NCBI GenBank assembly: GCA_951799425.1
Contig: OX637394.1
Coordinates: forward strand, 32,834,001-32,898,000
Direction of reading: 5' to 3'
DNA from: Ilex aquifolium
Taxonomy: Eukaryota; Streptophyta; Magnoliopsida; Aquifoliales; Aquifoliaceae
Length of the DNA: 64,000 nucleotides
Each line of letters starts with the position of its first letter. Position 1 is the first letter of the stretch. A program made the position numbers and the translations under genes. Under the pieces are notes generated by a model. It was not told the DNA's origin. It made no database searches and saw nothing but the letters and a program-made list of their open reading frames with translations. Below, in pieces: positions 21,055 to 31,915 of the stretch.

Positions 21055-22876
21055 CACTCCCCAACCTAAATATTGTTAGTCTCTAGTAATACGAAAAAGA
21101 AAAATCTACTCCTAATGCCATTTTCGTAGGTCATTCGGTTGCATTTAGCTTATGCAACAAGCTGTTGAACCACTAGGTTTACCCTAGCGGACGAGTGTTG
21201 TCTCATGAGGGTTTCTAGGGAAGCTACCCACAAACTTCAGTCGAACAGATGTGCATAGGAGAATGCTGATTAAAGTAAATTAACATCATGGTCGTTGGGA
21301 CACCAGCTTCTCAATTTTGACTTATGTCTCACACGTCCTTATTTCACAGGTATTCATTCTATGCAAAAATTATCATTTGTTACATTGGTATTTGAAATTC
21401 TCAATAAAGTAGGAATGATCATTCAAGCAACAGGAATTGTTGTGTAACAAATACTCCCTTTTATCACCTTCCATGGATAGTTTCGATTTCACAAACCTCA
21501 CATAGTATACCCTCAGCAAAAGTTCACTCTGATTATAGTGACTTGTTTCTCACAGATCATGTGATCAGAAGATGGCCAATCGAAAAATCACATGCACAAT
21601 TTAGGAAAGGAGTGAAATTTTTAAGAAGCAACTACTTATGTTTGGCATAACCTCATGAAAGAATATTAACGCAATTAAAAGGAATGCTATTTACCATATC
21701 CCAATTGTGATTATCAACACATGCATGTAACAGACTTGAGATCAAATAGGGCTTTTCATAGGTTGTAACGTGGCCAGAGGTCAGTGGCTAACGAAACGAC
21801 GTCAGGGATTTTCAAAAGCTATCTTCTGTTTACGTATTGTAGCACACCTTTTTCTAACTTCTTGATATTTTGCCGAGAGATGACATTTCTTTCTTTCATT
21901 TTTCTCATTTTTCACTTTCTTGGCAAGTTCTTGCCTTTTTGCTTCTTGTTTTGTTTCAATTGTTCCAATCAACTCTTCTTGGATGATAATCTCGAATGCT
22001 TCTTTCTCTTTTCCTTTTTCTGTATCATCTTACAAAGAGGATGTAAGAAAATTAGATAGCCAAGGTATGTCAAGTATGTTTTCCTGTGGATTGGTAATCA
22101 TATAGGTTTATCAAAGAAAAATTTATACATTGATGGCTCAAACATGGCTAACGAGGGATCAATTTTGTCAAAGAAAGATCTAAGGCTCAATATTATATCA
22201 AAGATGGCCTAAGATCATTTCTCAAGCATGTGCACATGTATGTGTCGTATGCGATGGTTCCTTGTGGGATATGTCAATAGATCATTTTTAAGTGCGTCAA
22301 TCAAAGCAAGGTTAATGAGATCATTCAAAAATTGAGAGTGAACAGAATTTACTTGAGTAATCATTGATTGTCTCTCAAAAGCATCGTTAGGTTCGAAACT
22401 CACCCTGGTGTTCTTTGTTATGTCCACTGTGTATGTCGGGTTTTCCAAGGGGTATTGGTTATATACCAATTCCATTTTCAAGTCAGATCCTCCTGTACCT
22501 TTAAAATAACAAATATCGATGTACATATGACAATTTAAGTATAGAGAGAATACCAATTTTTTTCAAGAAATGTGGTTTTAAGTCTCGGTTGATAAATGGA
22601 GGTGTCAAACCGATCATGTGCAAATTTACTCTAGCGAGCATTCTTAATATCCACATTTGTTCCATCACCTTTTAATTTTTATGCTAAATCTACAAATGCA
22701 TTAAAACAAATAAAAGTGATAAATGGAACCATTCATTTCAAAATATCATCTTTTAATATCAACGGTTCGATTCATTCACAATTGCACAAAAACTTACAAC
22801 TATCAAAGAAGAAATTCATAAAAAGAAGCACTTTAAACAAACATAAAAACAAGATCAAGAACAAAAATCCTCTCTC
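21055..22876 (-). other. Element D 3' untranslated interior
   Basis: TTTAGGTTGGGGAGTG on the minus strand (21055-21070) is the polypurine tract. The rest is non-coding; I see no domain in the short open frames here. Confidence 0.6.
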
Positions 22877-23971
22877 TCACTCTCCTCCTTGTGCACCATC
22901 TCCTCCATGTCCACCATGTCCACCCCTCAAAAGCCTAAGGATCTTATCCTGCTTAGCTTCAATGCTAAGCATGACGTCCAATAAGGAGCGTCGGGTGCTG
23001 GTGCTGGTGCTAGGTCCCGCCTCTGCTGGCTGATCTCCCTCTCTCTCCATCTCATCAAGCTCCTCTTGTACCTCATCCACTCCGTGGGCCGGGGGCTCTT
23101 CTTGCCTTGCTGCTGGGCCGCCACTATGACTTTGGCTTCTCCGGAAGGAAGCCTTGTTCAGTGGCCCCATTGGCTTTTGGATTTCCATCTCGGGCTTCAC
23201 CCTTACCCCATGTTCCGTGCACATTTCAGTCACCAAAGTAGCAAAAGGGAGTGCACTCCTCTTTACATCACACCCCTTCTTCATTTCATTCAGGATGAGA
23301 GAGGGGAGGTCGATGCTATGTCCTTTTCCAATGGCATACAAAAGTCGGGCCATATCGGGTAAAATCTCATTCTTTCTTCCTACGGGAGCGAAGTTGGACA
23401 CCGCAATCAAATTCATCATTTTATATTTGTCGGTGAGCTCCCCTTGCCTAAAAAATCTCCTCCCTGCCCATGAAAAGTCAGCTACCCCCGTCAATTCCTT
23501 TCCCACCACATTCATTGCTATGTCCTTCTTTGGGGGGTAGGTAGGGTTTTGCACTCGAGGTATTTCCTCTCTTATTTCAATGATGTATGCTTTATCCACG
23601 TCAATGTGGGTACCCCTAACATATGTCCGGATTGCGCCGTTGATGATCTCAGCGTTGGAGTAAAACTCCCGCACCAAGTCAACAACGGCGTCTCCACCAT
23701 TCCTCAAATACCAGACCCACTCCCTCCTCTCCATTTCTTGCCTTATTCCAATCCCAGCAAAGTCATCAATTACAACATCTCTCTCACAAACAATTGCATG
23801 CTTATGGTAAAAAATTTCATACCTTTCAGCCTTTAAGGCATTGGGAAACCTGGTCCTGTCATATCTCTTTGTCCTTTGCCTTCCTTCCCTTTCTTCTATC
23901 ACCTCTTCTACAATGTTTGGATCTTGGTTCACTGGTGGAGCACGCCTGGCAGGGAGTTTCATCCTTGGCAT
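22877..23971 (-). CDS. Putative plant transposon protein (PF20167-like) of element D
   Basis: A 364-residue intact frame from ATG 23971. Residues about 35-265 resemble the plant-specific 'putative plant transposon protein' domain found in Athila-related elements: an N-terminal RY.RTRFPNALKAERYE segment, a WVWYLRNGGDAVVDLVREFY block (about 88-107), a VRGTHIDVD block, and a later ILPDMARLLYAIGKGHSIDLPSLILNEM stretch, partly hydrophobic and helical. The C terminus (about 290-364) is low complexity: acidic, Ser/Thr-rich, then Gly/His repeats. Its function is unknown; the family name does not prove transposase activity and I see no catalytic triad. It has its own upstream palindromes and TATA box, so it may be transcribed separately from gag. 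Confidence 0.7.
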   Translation of the reverse strand: MPRMKLPARRAPPVNQDPNIVEEVIEEREGRQRTKRYDRTRFPNALKAERYEIFYHKHAIVCERDVVIDDFAGIGIRQEMERREWVWYLRNGGDAVVDLVREFYSNAEIINGAIRTYVRGTHIDVDKAYIIEIREEIPRVQNPTYPPKKDIAMNVVGKELTGVADFSWAGRRFFRQGELTDKYKMMNLIAVSNFAPVGRKNEILPDMARLLYAIGKGHSIDLPSLILNEMKKGCDVKRSALPFATLVTEMCTEHGVRVKPEMEIQKPMGPLNKASFRRSQSHSGGPAARQEEPPAHGVDEVQEELDEMEREGDQPAEAGPSTSTSTRRSLLDVMLSIEAKQDKILRLLRGGHGGHGGDGAQGGE

Positions 23972-24189
23972 GGCGTTCGAACGTGGGTTTTGGTTTGAGA
24001 GGGTGCTGAAAAGTGCTGGAAACTTAGGGTTCTTGGTCTGGGATTGATGATTTTGATGTGGAGAGGATTTAGGGAGGGTCGAATTTGGGTATTCTTGGGG
24101 AATGAGGGCGAGTTGAGGTCTGTGGAGTGAAAATGAGTTCTAGGGTTTTGAAAAATTTGGGGATTTTGGCTGAAAAATACGAACCAGGC

Positions 24190-24492
24190 TTTTATAGCCT
24201 GAGTTGTATCGTTCGAACGTTGGTGACGTTCGAACGTTGGTAGAAGGATTTTAAATAGATCGTTCGAACGTGGTATGATGTTCGAACGTGGTGAGCTCTC
24301 AGTACTTTTCTGTTCTGTCAGAGGCCAAAGTACTGTAAGTTCTCTTCGTTCGAACGTTCTATTGGCGTTCGAACGTTAATCTCGTTCGAACGGACTGAGC
24401 TTCCAGTACTTTTAAGTTCCAGCAGAAGCTTCATCAGAGGCTGAGTACTGTAAGCAGCCAACGTTCGAACGTTACCTGGCGTTCGAACGTTG
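24190..24492 (-). promoter_or_regulatory. Internal promoter-like module of element D
   Basis: On the minus strand, at least seven TTCGAA-centred palindromes (24210-24492) and AGTACTTT/AAAGTACT inverted repeats lie upstream of TATAAAA (24190-24196), which is about 220 bp before the ATG at 23971. The same palindrome-then-TATA order occurs in the D LTR and in the A LTR at 6351-6588. Confidence 0.5.
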
Positions 24493-24904
24493 AACCAAAA
24501 ATTAAAGTTTTTCTCCACTACACTATATACAATCAAAGAAGGCAAAACACACAAATTTAATTCAAAAAAAAAAAAAAACTAAGGCGTCTCAGGATGAACC
24601 CCTACCCACGCTTCAGGTTGGTATTTTGGGGCATTCCTTACTCGGCCCATATTTTCATTTTAATCAAAAGAATTTATACAAAAAGATTTTTACACTTTTT
24701 ACAACAAATTCGGACCTTTGGCTTTCACTCCCCCAACAAAAGTACATATTTCCTACAGAAAATTATCTAATCCGAGTCTCCCTCTGTGTCTGTGTTGAAT
24801 GGACAACCAGTAACTCTCCCAAATTCCTCTCTCACAAATTGGTTAAGCACAGTACCGGAATAGCATGGCGTATTAGGGTAATCCTTACTCAGCCCATTTA
24901 CTAT

Positions 24905-25177
24905 CTAGTCTAATCGATCAAGTGCACGACCGGAAATTGGTTCAGAACACTGGTTGTACCTTTTTTCGTGAAAGAATCTGCCACACTGTTTACAGGCACC
25001 AAGCCTTTTTGCACGACGGCGTTTGGCAAAGCTGCTTCTGCCACATAGGGGTTTCGCTTGTTTTTCTTTGATTTCAGTCTTCCTTACTAATCTTGCTTTT
25101 CTCATGATCATAATTTGTACATCAGATGGAAAAGTACGTAGAACTCCTAGGCTAAACCAAAAAAGATTTACATCCAT
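24905..25177 (-). CDS. Small basic Cys-rich ORF of element D (hypothetical)
   Basis: 90 codons. The middle is Arg/Lys-rich and is followed by C-X2-C-X4-H-X6-C (residues about 63-78), reminiscent of a zinc knuckle but with the wrong last spacing. It lies between gag and the 364-residue ORF on the same strand. No family recognised; it could be a remnant of the missing pol or a chance frame. Confidence 0.25.
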   Translation of the reverse strand: MDVNLFWFSLGVLRTFPSDVQIMIMRKARLVRKTEIKEKQAKPLCGRSSFAKRRRAKRLGACKQCGRFFHEKRYNQCSEPISGRALDRLD

Positions 25178-25365
25178 GATTGCTAAATTTTAAGACTCAC
25201 TATCTGGTTCTTTAACGTCTGCCAGTCACAAAGACGATTGAAGCTGATTCATAAGCATAATCATCAATTTATACAATCAATGTTCAAACATGATCAACAA
25301 CGACAATAAAAAATTTTAAAAATTTACGAAAATTATGAACGAAAATGAACTGATGAACTGATCAT

Positions 25366-25401
25366 ACCCCCCAACCTAAACTGAACATTGTCCCCAATGT
25401 T
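25366..25401 (-). promoter_or_regulatory. Hairpin plus internal polypurine-like tract (element D)
   Basis: On the minus strand, AACATTG-ggga-CAATGTT (25384-25401), a perfect 7-bp stem, is followed by AGTTTAGGTTGGGGGGT. It lies about 310 bp after the gag stop. The element C counterpart is at 16962-17000. Confidence 0.6.
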
Positions 25402-25711
25402 TCGAATTTACCGGTTCATGGAGTGTGAGACGAGGTTGAATGGTAGAGATCTGTTCACCGCTGAGACCTACAAACAAAAACACAAAAATTACTCATCTGT
25501 GCGCAGATCTGGGTTTCGAGTGTTTCCTGTTGTTGAAGGGTTCCCTACATGGAATTGGCCTTGTGGTTGCTTTGGTTGAGCAGGAAACTTTCCCTTTTCG
25601 TGTGTGACCATGGATTGAGTCAACTTTTGGATGTGGCTTTAAGATCCTCAAAAGATTGAGTGGTCTGGGTTTTGAAATCAGTGAAAGCCTGTGTGAAATT
25701 ATTGTTATAAT

Positions 25712-26980
25712 TCATTTGGCTTTGCATGACTGATTCAGTGTGTCCTCAAGGTTCCTCTTTTGTGGTGGTTGGTATGGTTGATATGCAGGAGGTCCTTGAG
25801 GTGGTGGGTATGGTCCTTGTTGTTGGTTCATGGGTATTGGTTGTGTGTTCTTCCAACTGAAGTTAGGGTGGTTTCGCCACCCTGGATTGTATGTTTCAGA
25901 ATATGGGTTGGAGTAGGGCTTGTTGAAGTTGGAAACTGCATGTGTTTGTTCCAACAAGACTTCTTTGAATGCTGGGATGGTGGGACACTCCCCAGTAGGG
26001 TGTCCTGTTAGCGCACAAATTCCACACATTTGCTCGGTGGAAGGGCTAACATCAACTTGATGGACTTTCTTCATCTCTAAAGCTTCAAGCTTTCGAGATA
26101 GTATGGACATTTTTGCTCTCAAGTCATCATCCTCTCTTAAGACATATTTTCCTCCTTGGGAATTAGATGGTCTGGCTTCTACAGTGGTAGGGGAGGCTGA
26201 GTCCCACATCTGAGAACTGTCAGATATGGTGTCGAAAAAATTGAATGCTTCCTCCGGACTTTTTCCCATGAATTCTCCTTGGGCCATCATTTCGACAAAC
26301 TGACGTAGTCTAGAGGGTAAGGAGTCATAGAAAAATCCTACCAAAGTCCAATTTTCAAAAGCATGATGTGGGCAGGATTGGAGCAGATCTTTGAATCTCT
26401 CCCAACTTTGATAAAAAGTTTCTCCTTCTTTGACCGCAAAATTCATGATTTGTCTTTTTAGTGCATTTGTGCAGTGTAAAGGAAAAAACTTTCTAAAAAA
26501 TTCATTTTGTAATGCTTGCCAATTGGGTATTGAAAAAGCCTTTAAAGAATTTAACCATTGTTTGGCTATATCCCTCAAGGAAAAAGAAAACAGTTTCATT
26601 TTGGCCAATTCAGAATTGTCTTGGAATGTTCCACACACTTCCTCAAAATCTTTTATATGCAGATATGGATTTTCTGCATCCAATCCATGAAACACGGGTA
26701 ATAACTGCACTATCCCCGGCTTTACAGTAAAGAGGGGAGCATTTTCAGGAAAAATAAAACAAGAGGGGACACTATTTCTTGTGGGATTTAAGTAATCCCG
26801 CAAAGTTCGGATGTTAGGGACCTCCTCCTCTCTCATAGGGACTTCTCCATTTCTTTCATTATTTGCCATACTACCCTCACAAGAGTGTGCTACTGATCTA
26901 GGTGAATTAGGTTCAGGCTGATTCACGGACTCACAAGATTCTGCCGACAAATTTTGGAAGTGAGGAGTGCCCTCAGTCAT
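25712..26980 (-). CDS. gag: Athila-type Gag polyprotein of element D
   Basis: A 422-residue intact frame from ATG 26980, about 95 bp after the primer-binding site. The N terminus is acidic and variable. The capsid/retrotransposon-gag domain covers about residues 85-270: FHGLDAENPYLHIKDFEEVC, then LFSFSLRDIAKQWLNSL, FFRKFFPLHCTNALKRQI, and ESF-type WERFKDLLQSCPHH. One zinc knuckle (CGICALTGHPTGEC) lies at about 335, followed by a Pro/Gln-rich tail. Gag packages element RNA into cytoplasmic particles. The frame stops without a downstream protease or RT, so the element is non-autonomous, although Gag itself may be functional. Confidence 0.85.
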   Translation of the reverse strand: MTEGTPHFQNLSAESCESVNQPEPNSPRSVAHSCEGSMANNERNGEVPMREEEVPNIRTLRDYLNPTRNSVPSCFIFPENAPLFTVKPGIVQLLPVFHGLDAENPYLHIKDFEEVCGTFQDNSELAKMKLFSFSLRDIAKQWLNSLKAFSIPNWQALQNEFFRKFFPLHCTNALKRQIMNFAVKEGETFYQSWERFKDLLQSCPHHAFENWTLVGFFYDSLPSRLRQFVEMMAQGEFMGKSPEEAFNFFDTISDSSQMWDSASPTTVEARPSNSQGGKYVLREDDDLRAKMSILSRKLEALEMKKVHQVDVSPSTEQMCGICALTGHPTGECPTIPAFKEVLLEQTHAVSNFNKPYSNPYSETYNPGWRNHPNFSWKNTQPIPMNQQQGPYPPPQGPPAYQPYQPPQKRNLEDTLNQSCKAK

Positions 26981-27073
26981 AAAGAAAATAAAACAAAGTT
27001 ATTTACAGTAAACCAAAATATACACAATGTTGAAGGTCTTTTTACCTTTCACCTTAAAATACCTTTTAAAGGT

Positions 27074-27091
27074 TCCCCGGCAACGGCGCCA
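27074..27091 (-). other. Primer-binding site, Asp-tRNA type
   Basis: TGGCGCCGTTGCCGGGGA on the minus strand, six bases downstream of the 5' LTR end at 27098. Typical of Athila-like elements. Confidence 0.9.
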
Positions 27092-27097
27092 AAAACT

Positions 27098-29011
27098 TGA
27101 TGCTTGATCCGAAATGTGTACTCTCAAGTGCAGGCGGTCAAGCTGTAGTAATAATCCGGTTTGAGTTCGGAGTCGAATCCACAGGGAACTTTTGTTGATA
27201 TTTCTGAGGTGAGCAGTGGTAGAGACCTATTGATTGTAACCTTTGAGATTTGCTGTGAGATATGAGTTTTTCTGGACAGAATATAAGATTCTTTCCAGGA
27301 AGATTTTCTTAACAAGATAGGTGCTAATAAAAAAAGTCACTCTTTAGTGCAAGGATCTGGACATGTAGCTAGTTATCCGGTTTTTCATAATTGTGCTTGA
27401 TAACTTAATTAACTCCCGTGTCAACAACAAGTTAATCGGAAGATAAAGATGGATTGTGAGAATTAAGAACATGATTCCGATGTCTTTCTAGAAGTTTACA
27501 AGAATTGCCTGTGCCGAGACTTAACCCGTCTACAAACAAGCAAGTGTTTCTACAAGACATCCAATCATGATATTAATATTCCATTCTTTAAATGAAGTAC
27601 AATAAGGGGGAAGATTGAGGGGTAGTCATGAGGATCTAGCCGGGGTACTTGCCTTGAACTAATGAGTCTTTCTATGCAAGAGTCATCTGTGTCATAGAAA
27701 GAACCCACAATTATACAAAGTACCCTAGCTTTGCTAGATGCAATCAATCATCCAATAACAAGAAGAAATAAGCGTTAAGCAAAGAAACATTGCACAAATA
27801 TGATTCGCGGATAACTTATACATGCCCTTCTCCTCTTACTAAAGAGTGAATGAGAAACTACTCACTCTTCATGGCTTGGGTAAAGCTAGAAAAGTGAGTG
27901 ATGCTCATCCCTCCAAGTAGAGAACTTATAAGATAAAATAACAACAAATGCGTAGCCAATCTTTAACAAAGAATGGGTGAATCACATTCCACCCTTCACG
28001 GCTTTGGTAAAGCTCTAGAAAAGTGGAAGAGTTTCACTCTTCTAAGAAAGAAAGAAGCGCAAGCAATGGAAGTGAAATGTATGAACAATAAAAGTAAAAG
28101 AAAGCTAGTCACATTTGGAGGGTGGCTTCCTCAACCAAGAATTGGAGGGTTGCTTCCTCAACCAAAAGGTGAGCTATCTCTCTTCTATGCATGAAAAATG
28201 AAAGCATAAATATAAGCATAAACATAAAACTACTGTTATAACAAGCAAGAGATGTTGGACTAAAGCCAAACTAATCTCTAAAATAAAGACTTCATACAAG
28301 GGAAATGAGCTAAATCTACAATGAGAGTGGGAGTCTAAGCCTCCATCAACTTTCCTACTTCCTACTTCCTACTTCCTACTTGGCTCCCATAACTCTCCAA
28401 CAAGGGGAGTATTTATAGGCAAGAGGAGGAGACAAAGGGGGGGGGGGTGAAGGAATAGTGTTTGCCACCCAAGTCCAAGTGAACAGTCAACAACTCTGCT
28501 GCCAGTCTGTGAATAACGTTCGAACGTGAGTTGGCGTTCGAACGTTCTTTCTGTTTTTGCACTATGGGCGTTCGAACGCTAGATTTGCTTTGACCCTATC
28601 ACTCGAGTAGTCTGGTGGTCTTCTGTGAGGTTCAGTTTCAACTCTTTGCAGTGGTCTGGTCTTCCATCAACTCAAGCGTACGTTCGAACGTGAGTTGGCG
28701 TTCGAACGTGACACTCAAGTGCTTCAGAGCTCCAGTCTTCTTTCCTAACTACAACAAGCCTTCTCTTCAGCAGTTGAGTCTGCTACAGTGCAATGTGGAC
28801 GTTCGAACGTGATTTGGCGTTCGAACGTTCTGGCTGTGCTCCAAGCTTTTCCAATTTTGGCCCTAATGTGCTGGTGCTGCATCCAAGTGTGGTACTTGTT
28901 GTTCTTGGGTCCTTGTTCAATTTAGGGCCTGAAATGACATCACTTAATCTCCATTAAAGTACAATTAGTCTTAAAATGTCATAATAACATGTCAATTTTA
29001 AGTACTAATCA
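27098..29011 (-). mobile_element. Element D 5' LTR
   Basis: 1914 bp, TGATTAGTACTT...AAGCATCA on the minus strand. U3 holds TTCGAA palindrome pairs at 28517-28811, upstream of TATAAATA (28410-28417 on the plus strand as TATTTATA). A TTCCTACTTCC microrepeat lies near 28360 and a G run at 28438-28449. Confidence 0.9.
28410..28811 (-). promoter_or_regulatory. Element D LTR promoter: ACGTTCGAACGT pairs and TATA
   Basis: Seven TTCGAA-centred palindromes, mostly in pairs about 20 bp apart (28517/28534, 28681/28698, 28799/28817), with a single GGCGTTCGAACGC at about 28567, precede TATAAATA on the minus strand. The same motif recurs in the internal module of D and in one A LTR. Confidence 0.55.
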
Positions 29012-30079
29012 CCTCCCATATAGTGCCTCGTAGGGTGTCATCTGTATGCTCGCCTGATAACTATTGTTATAGGCGAACTCCATCAAGGGTAAATGATCTT
29101 CCCAGCTACCCTTGAGATGTAGGACATATGCCCGTAGCATGTCCTCTAATGTCTGAATGGTCCTCTCAGACTGACCGTCCGTCTGGGGATGAAAAACAGT
29201 GCTCATCATCAGCTGTGTCCCCATGGCTTGTTGGAAACTCTCCCAAAAATGAGCCGTAAACTTGGGATCCCGATCCGATACTATAAATACGGGTACCCCA
29301 TGCGACCGGAAAATTTCTCGTATATATAACTTGTAGAATTCCTCCAGTGTGAAGGTCATCCGCACCGCCAAAAAGTGTGCCGACTTAGTAAGCCGGTCCA
29401 CTACCACCCATACCGCGTCATGTCCCCGCGATGTCCATGGCAAGTGAGTCACAAAATCCATCGTGACATGTTCCCACTTCCACTCAGTTACCTCCAATGG
29501 CTGGAGTAACCCTGCTGGTCTCTGGTGTTCAGCCTTCACTTGCTGACACGTAAGACATCTACTAACAAAATCGCCAACCTGTCGCTTCATCCCATTCCAA
29601 TAATACTGGCGACGAAGATCATGATATATCTTCGTGCCCCCTGGATGAACCGCAAAACGGGAGCAATGAAACTCCCTAAGAATCTCCTCTCTCAGATTCG
29701 CCAACTGAGGAACCACAACCCTTCCTCGATACCGAAGACTGCCGTCCGAGTGAATGGCACAACCCTCGTCATCTGTACCTGCCTGTACACGGTCCCGAAT
29801 GGACAATAGCTTCGTATCCTGACTCTGGGACTCAATCACCCTGCTTAGTAGAGAAGGCGTAGCCACCAAACTCCCCAAAGTACCCTGAATATAATCAGTG
29901 TAATGTAGCCCGAACTGTCCCACAGTCTCGAGCATCTGCCACTCTCGGGAAGCCACACTAGCCACAACTCCCCGTGACTTTCGGCTGAGTGCATCAACCA
30001 CCACATTTGCCTTACCGGGATGGTAATGCAACGTGAAATCGTAGTCTTCGAGGTACTCCATCCACCTGCATTGCCTCAT
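29012..30079 (-). pseudogene. pol: Integrase and RNase H end of element G, 3'-truncated
   Basis: 356 codons. It begins in the RNase H end ([15 protein letters not shown]), followed by the HHCC zinc-binding region (H...H...CLTCQQ, residues about 138-182). The integrase core keeps the three catalytic acids: D in MDFVTHLP, D in VSDRDPKF and E in QTLEDML. It stops after EALYGR where the 5' LTR of element D begins, so the GPY/F and chromodomain ends are lost. The core looks undamaged, but the protein cannot be complete. Confidence 0.88.
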
Positions 30080-30124
30080 GTTGAGGTCCCGCTGTGTGAA
30101 AATGTACTTCAGACTCTTGTGGTC

Positions 30125-30550
30125 CTAAAACACTTCAAACTGCTCGCCATACAAGTAGTGACGCCAAGCCTTCAAGGCAAAGACAATGGCCGCCAATTCC
30201 ATATCATGTGTGGGGTAATTCTGCTCGTGGTTCTTTAACTGCCGAGAACCATAAGCCACCACCCTCTCGGACTGCATCAAGACACATCCCAGTCCGTCCT
30301 TCGAGGCATCACAATACACTGTGTACGTCTGTCCCCTTTCCGGGAATATCAAGATAGGGGCTGAAGTAAGCCTCCTCTTTAACTCCTGGAATGCCTTCTC
30401 GCAAGAATCATTCCACTCGAACTTGACCTCTTTTCGAGTCAACTTGGTCATAGGAGCAGCTAGTCGGGAGAAGTCCTCAATAAACCGCCGGTAATACCCT
30501 GCCAATCCCAAGAAACTGCGTATCCCGAAGACTAACTTCGGCCTCTCCAA
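30125..30550 (-). pseudogene. pol: RT end and RNase H start of element G, frameshifted
   Basis: [18 protein letters not shown] marks the RT/RNase H connection. [12 protein letters not shown] and [17 protein letters not shown] carry the first two RNase H acidic residues. A one-base loss near 30545 separates it from the RT frame, and TAG at 30125-30127 separates it from the DHKSL motif and integrase in the same frame. Confidence 0.85.
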
Positions 30551-30625
30551 TTCATGACTGCCTCAACCTTCTCCGGGTCTACGGATACACCTGAAGCTGA
30601 CACCACATGTCCCAAAAACTTCACC

Positions 30626-30675
30626 TCAGTCAGCCAAAATTCACACTTGCTCAGTCAGCCAAAATTCACACTTGC
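30626..30675. repeat. Perfect 25-bp tandem duplication in RT gene of G
   Basis: Two adjacent identical 25-bp units. 25 is not a multiple of three, so the RT frame is lost just after SKCEFWLTE. Confidence 0.92.
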
Positions 30676-31402
30676 TGAACTTGGCGTACAACTGATGGTC
30701 TCTCAAGATCTGAAGAATAATTCTCAAGTGACCCTCATGCTCCTCCTCAGACTTGGAGTAGATCAAGATGTCGTCAACAAAGACTACAACAAATTGATCA
30801 AGGTAGGGTTGAAACACCCTATGCATGAGATCCATGAATGCCGCCGGAGCATTCGTCAATCCGAAAGGCATGACAGTGAACTCAAAATGCCCATACCGCG
30901 TCCGAAACGCCATCTGAGGGATATCTGCCTCCCTAACCCTCAACTGATGGTAACCAGTGCGGAGTTCTATCTTGGAGTAGACTCGCGCCCCTCTCAGCTG
31001 ATCAAACAAGTCATCAATCCTCGGCAAAGGGTACCTATTCTTGATAGTAATCCTATTCAACTGTCGGTAATCTATGCATAGTCGAAGGGTTTTGTCCTTC
31101 TTCTTTGCAAATAACACCGGAGCGCCCCAAGGTGAGGTACTCAGTCTAATGAACCCCCTGTCCAACAACTCTTGCAATTGGACCTTGAGTTCTTGCAATT
31201 TAGCAGGCGCCATCCTATGTGGAGTCATAGAAATGGGCGATGTACCGGGATGTAACTCTATAGTGAAGTCCACATCCCTATGTGGAGGTAATCCCGGTAG
31301 TTCATCCAGAAAAACATCCTCATAATCACACACAACCTAAGGTAGACCAAACTCCTGTCTCGCCTCGTCCTCTAGGGTAAGGCTTGCTAGCCAACCCATC
31401 AA
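30641..31402 (-). pseudogene. pol: Reverse transcriptase of element G
   Basis: The RT core is clearly of Ty3/gypsy type: [86 protein letters not shown]. The catalytic FVDD pair is intact, but the first catalytic aspartate is glutamate ([13 protein letters not shown] at 30965-30967). TAG at 31337-31339 and 31403-31405 separates RT from protease in the same frame. The 25-bp duplication ends the frame. The enzyme is very probably inactive. Confidence 0.9.
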
Positions 31403-31405
31403 CTA

Positions 31406-31915
31406 CCCGTGCCATCTAGAGTCGTACACGGCTTGGGGTAAAGCATCGTGCTTATCCCCCTGAAACATGAAACAAACCCCATCCGGTGTGTAAGCAATGA
31501 CCCGTTTCCGATCACAATCAATGACGACTCGGTGTGCCTCCAACCAATCCATCCCAAGGATTACATCGAACTCCGACATGTCCATGACCCGAAGGTCCAC
31601 GGTGAGTAGAATCCCTGAGATCTCTAACTCACACCCCCGACATATCTGATCAACCCTCACCCTAGCACCTAGGGGATAATCTAAGGTCTCAACCTCTAAG
31701 CCCAAGTCTTTCACACAAGATGCAGCAATAAATGAATGCGATGCACCAGAATCAAACAATACTCTAGCCCATAAGCGGGAAAGTAGAAATGTACCCTGTA
31801 TCACCGACAGATCTGACGGCTCAGTCTGTGGTATCATGGCGTAGACACGCCCTTGAGTCCCTGAAGTCCCGGCTTGTGAGCCCTGGCCTCGTCCCCGACC
31901 CATGCCTTGGCCCAT
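31406..31915 (-). pseudogene. pol: Aspartic protease region of element G
   Basis: 170 codons in frame with gag. The active-site motif FDSGASHSF and the later DVILGMDWLEAH strand are intact. It is bounded by TAG at 31916-31918 (gag side) and TAG at 31403-31405 (RT side). The N-terminal Gly/Gln-rich linker is normal for chromoviruses. Confidence 0.88.

Larger units (their letters stand above)
20491..29011 (-). mobile_element. Element D: Athila-like, gag plus second ORF, no pol
   Basis: Minus-strand element with 5' LTR 27098-29011, Asp-type primer site 27074-27091, gag 25712-26980, an internal hairpin/polypurine-like site 25366-25401, a small basic ORF 24905-25177, an internal promoter-like module 24190-24492, a 364-residue ORF 22877-23971, a polypurine tract at 21055-21072 and an outer-truncated 3' LTR 20491-21054. 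No protease, RT, RNase H or integrase is present in the ~6-kb interior. It is inserted in the integrase of element G; its right flank is CCTCC (29012-29016). Confidence 0.88.

Noticed and set aside
23066-23540. Plus-strand frames of 98-128 residues
   Set aside because: Antisense to the 364-residue ORF of element D, which has domain similarity.
29525-29809. Plus-strand frames across the element G pol region (also 30554-31081 and 32029-32392)
   Set aside because: Antisense shadows of RT, integrase and gag on the minus strand.
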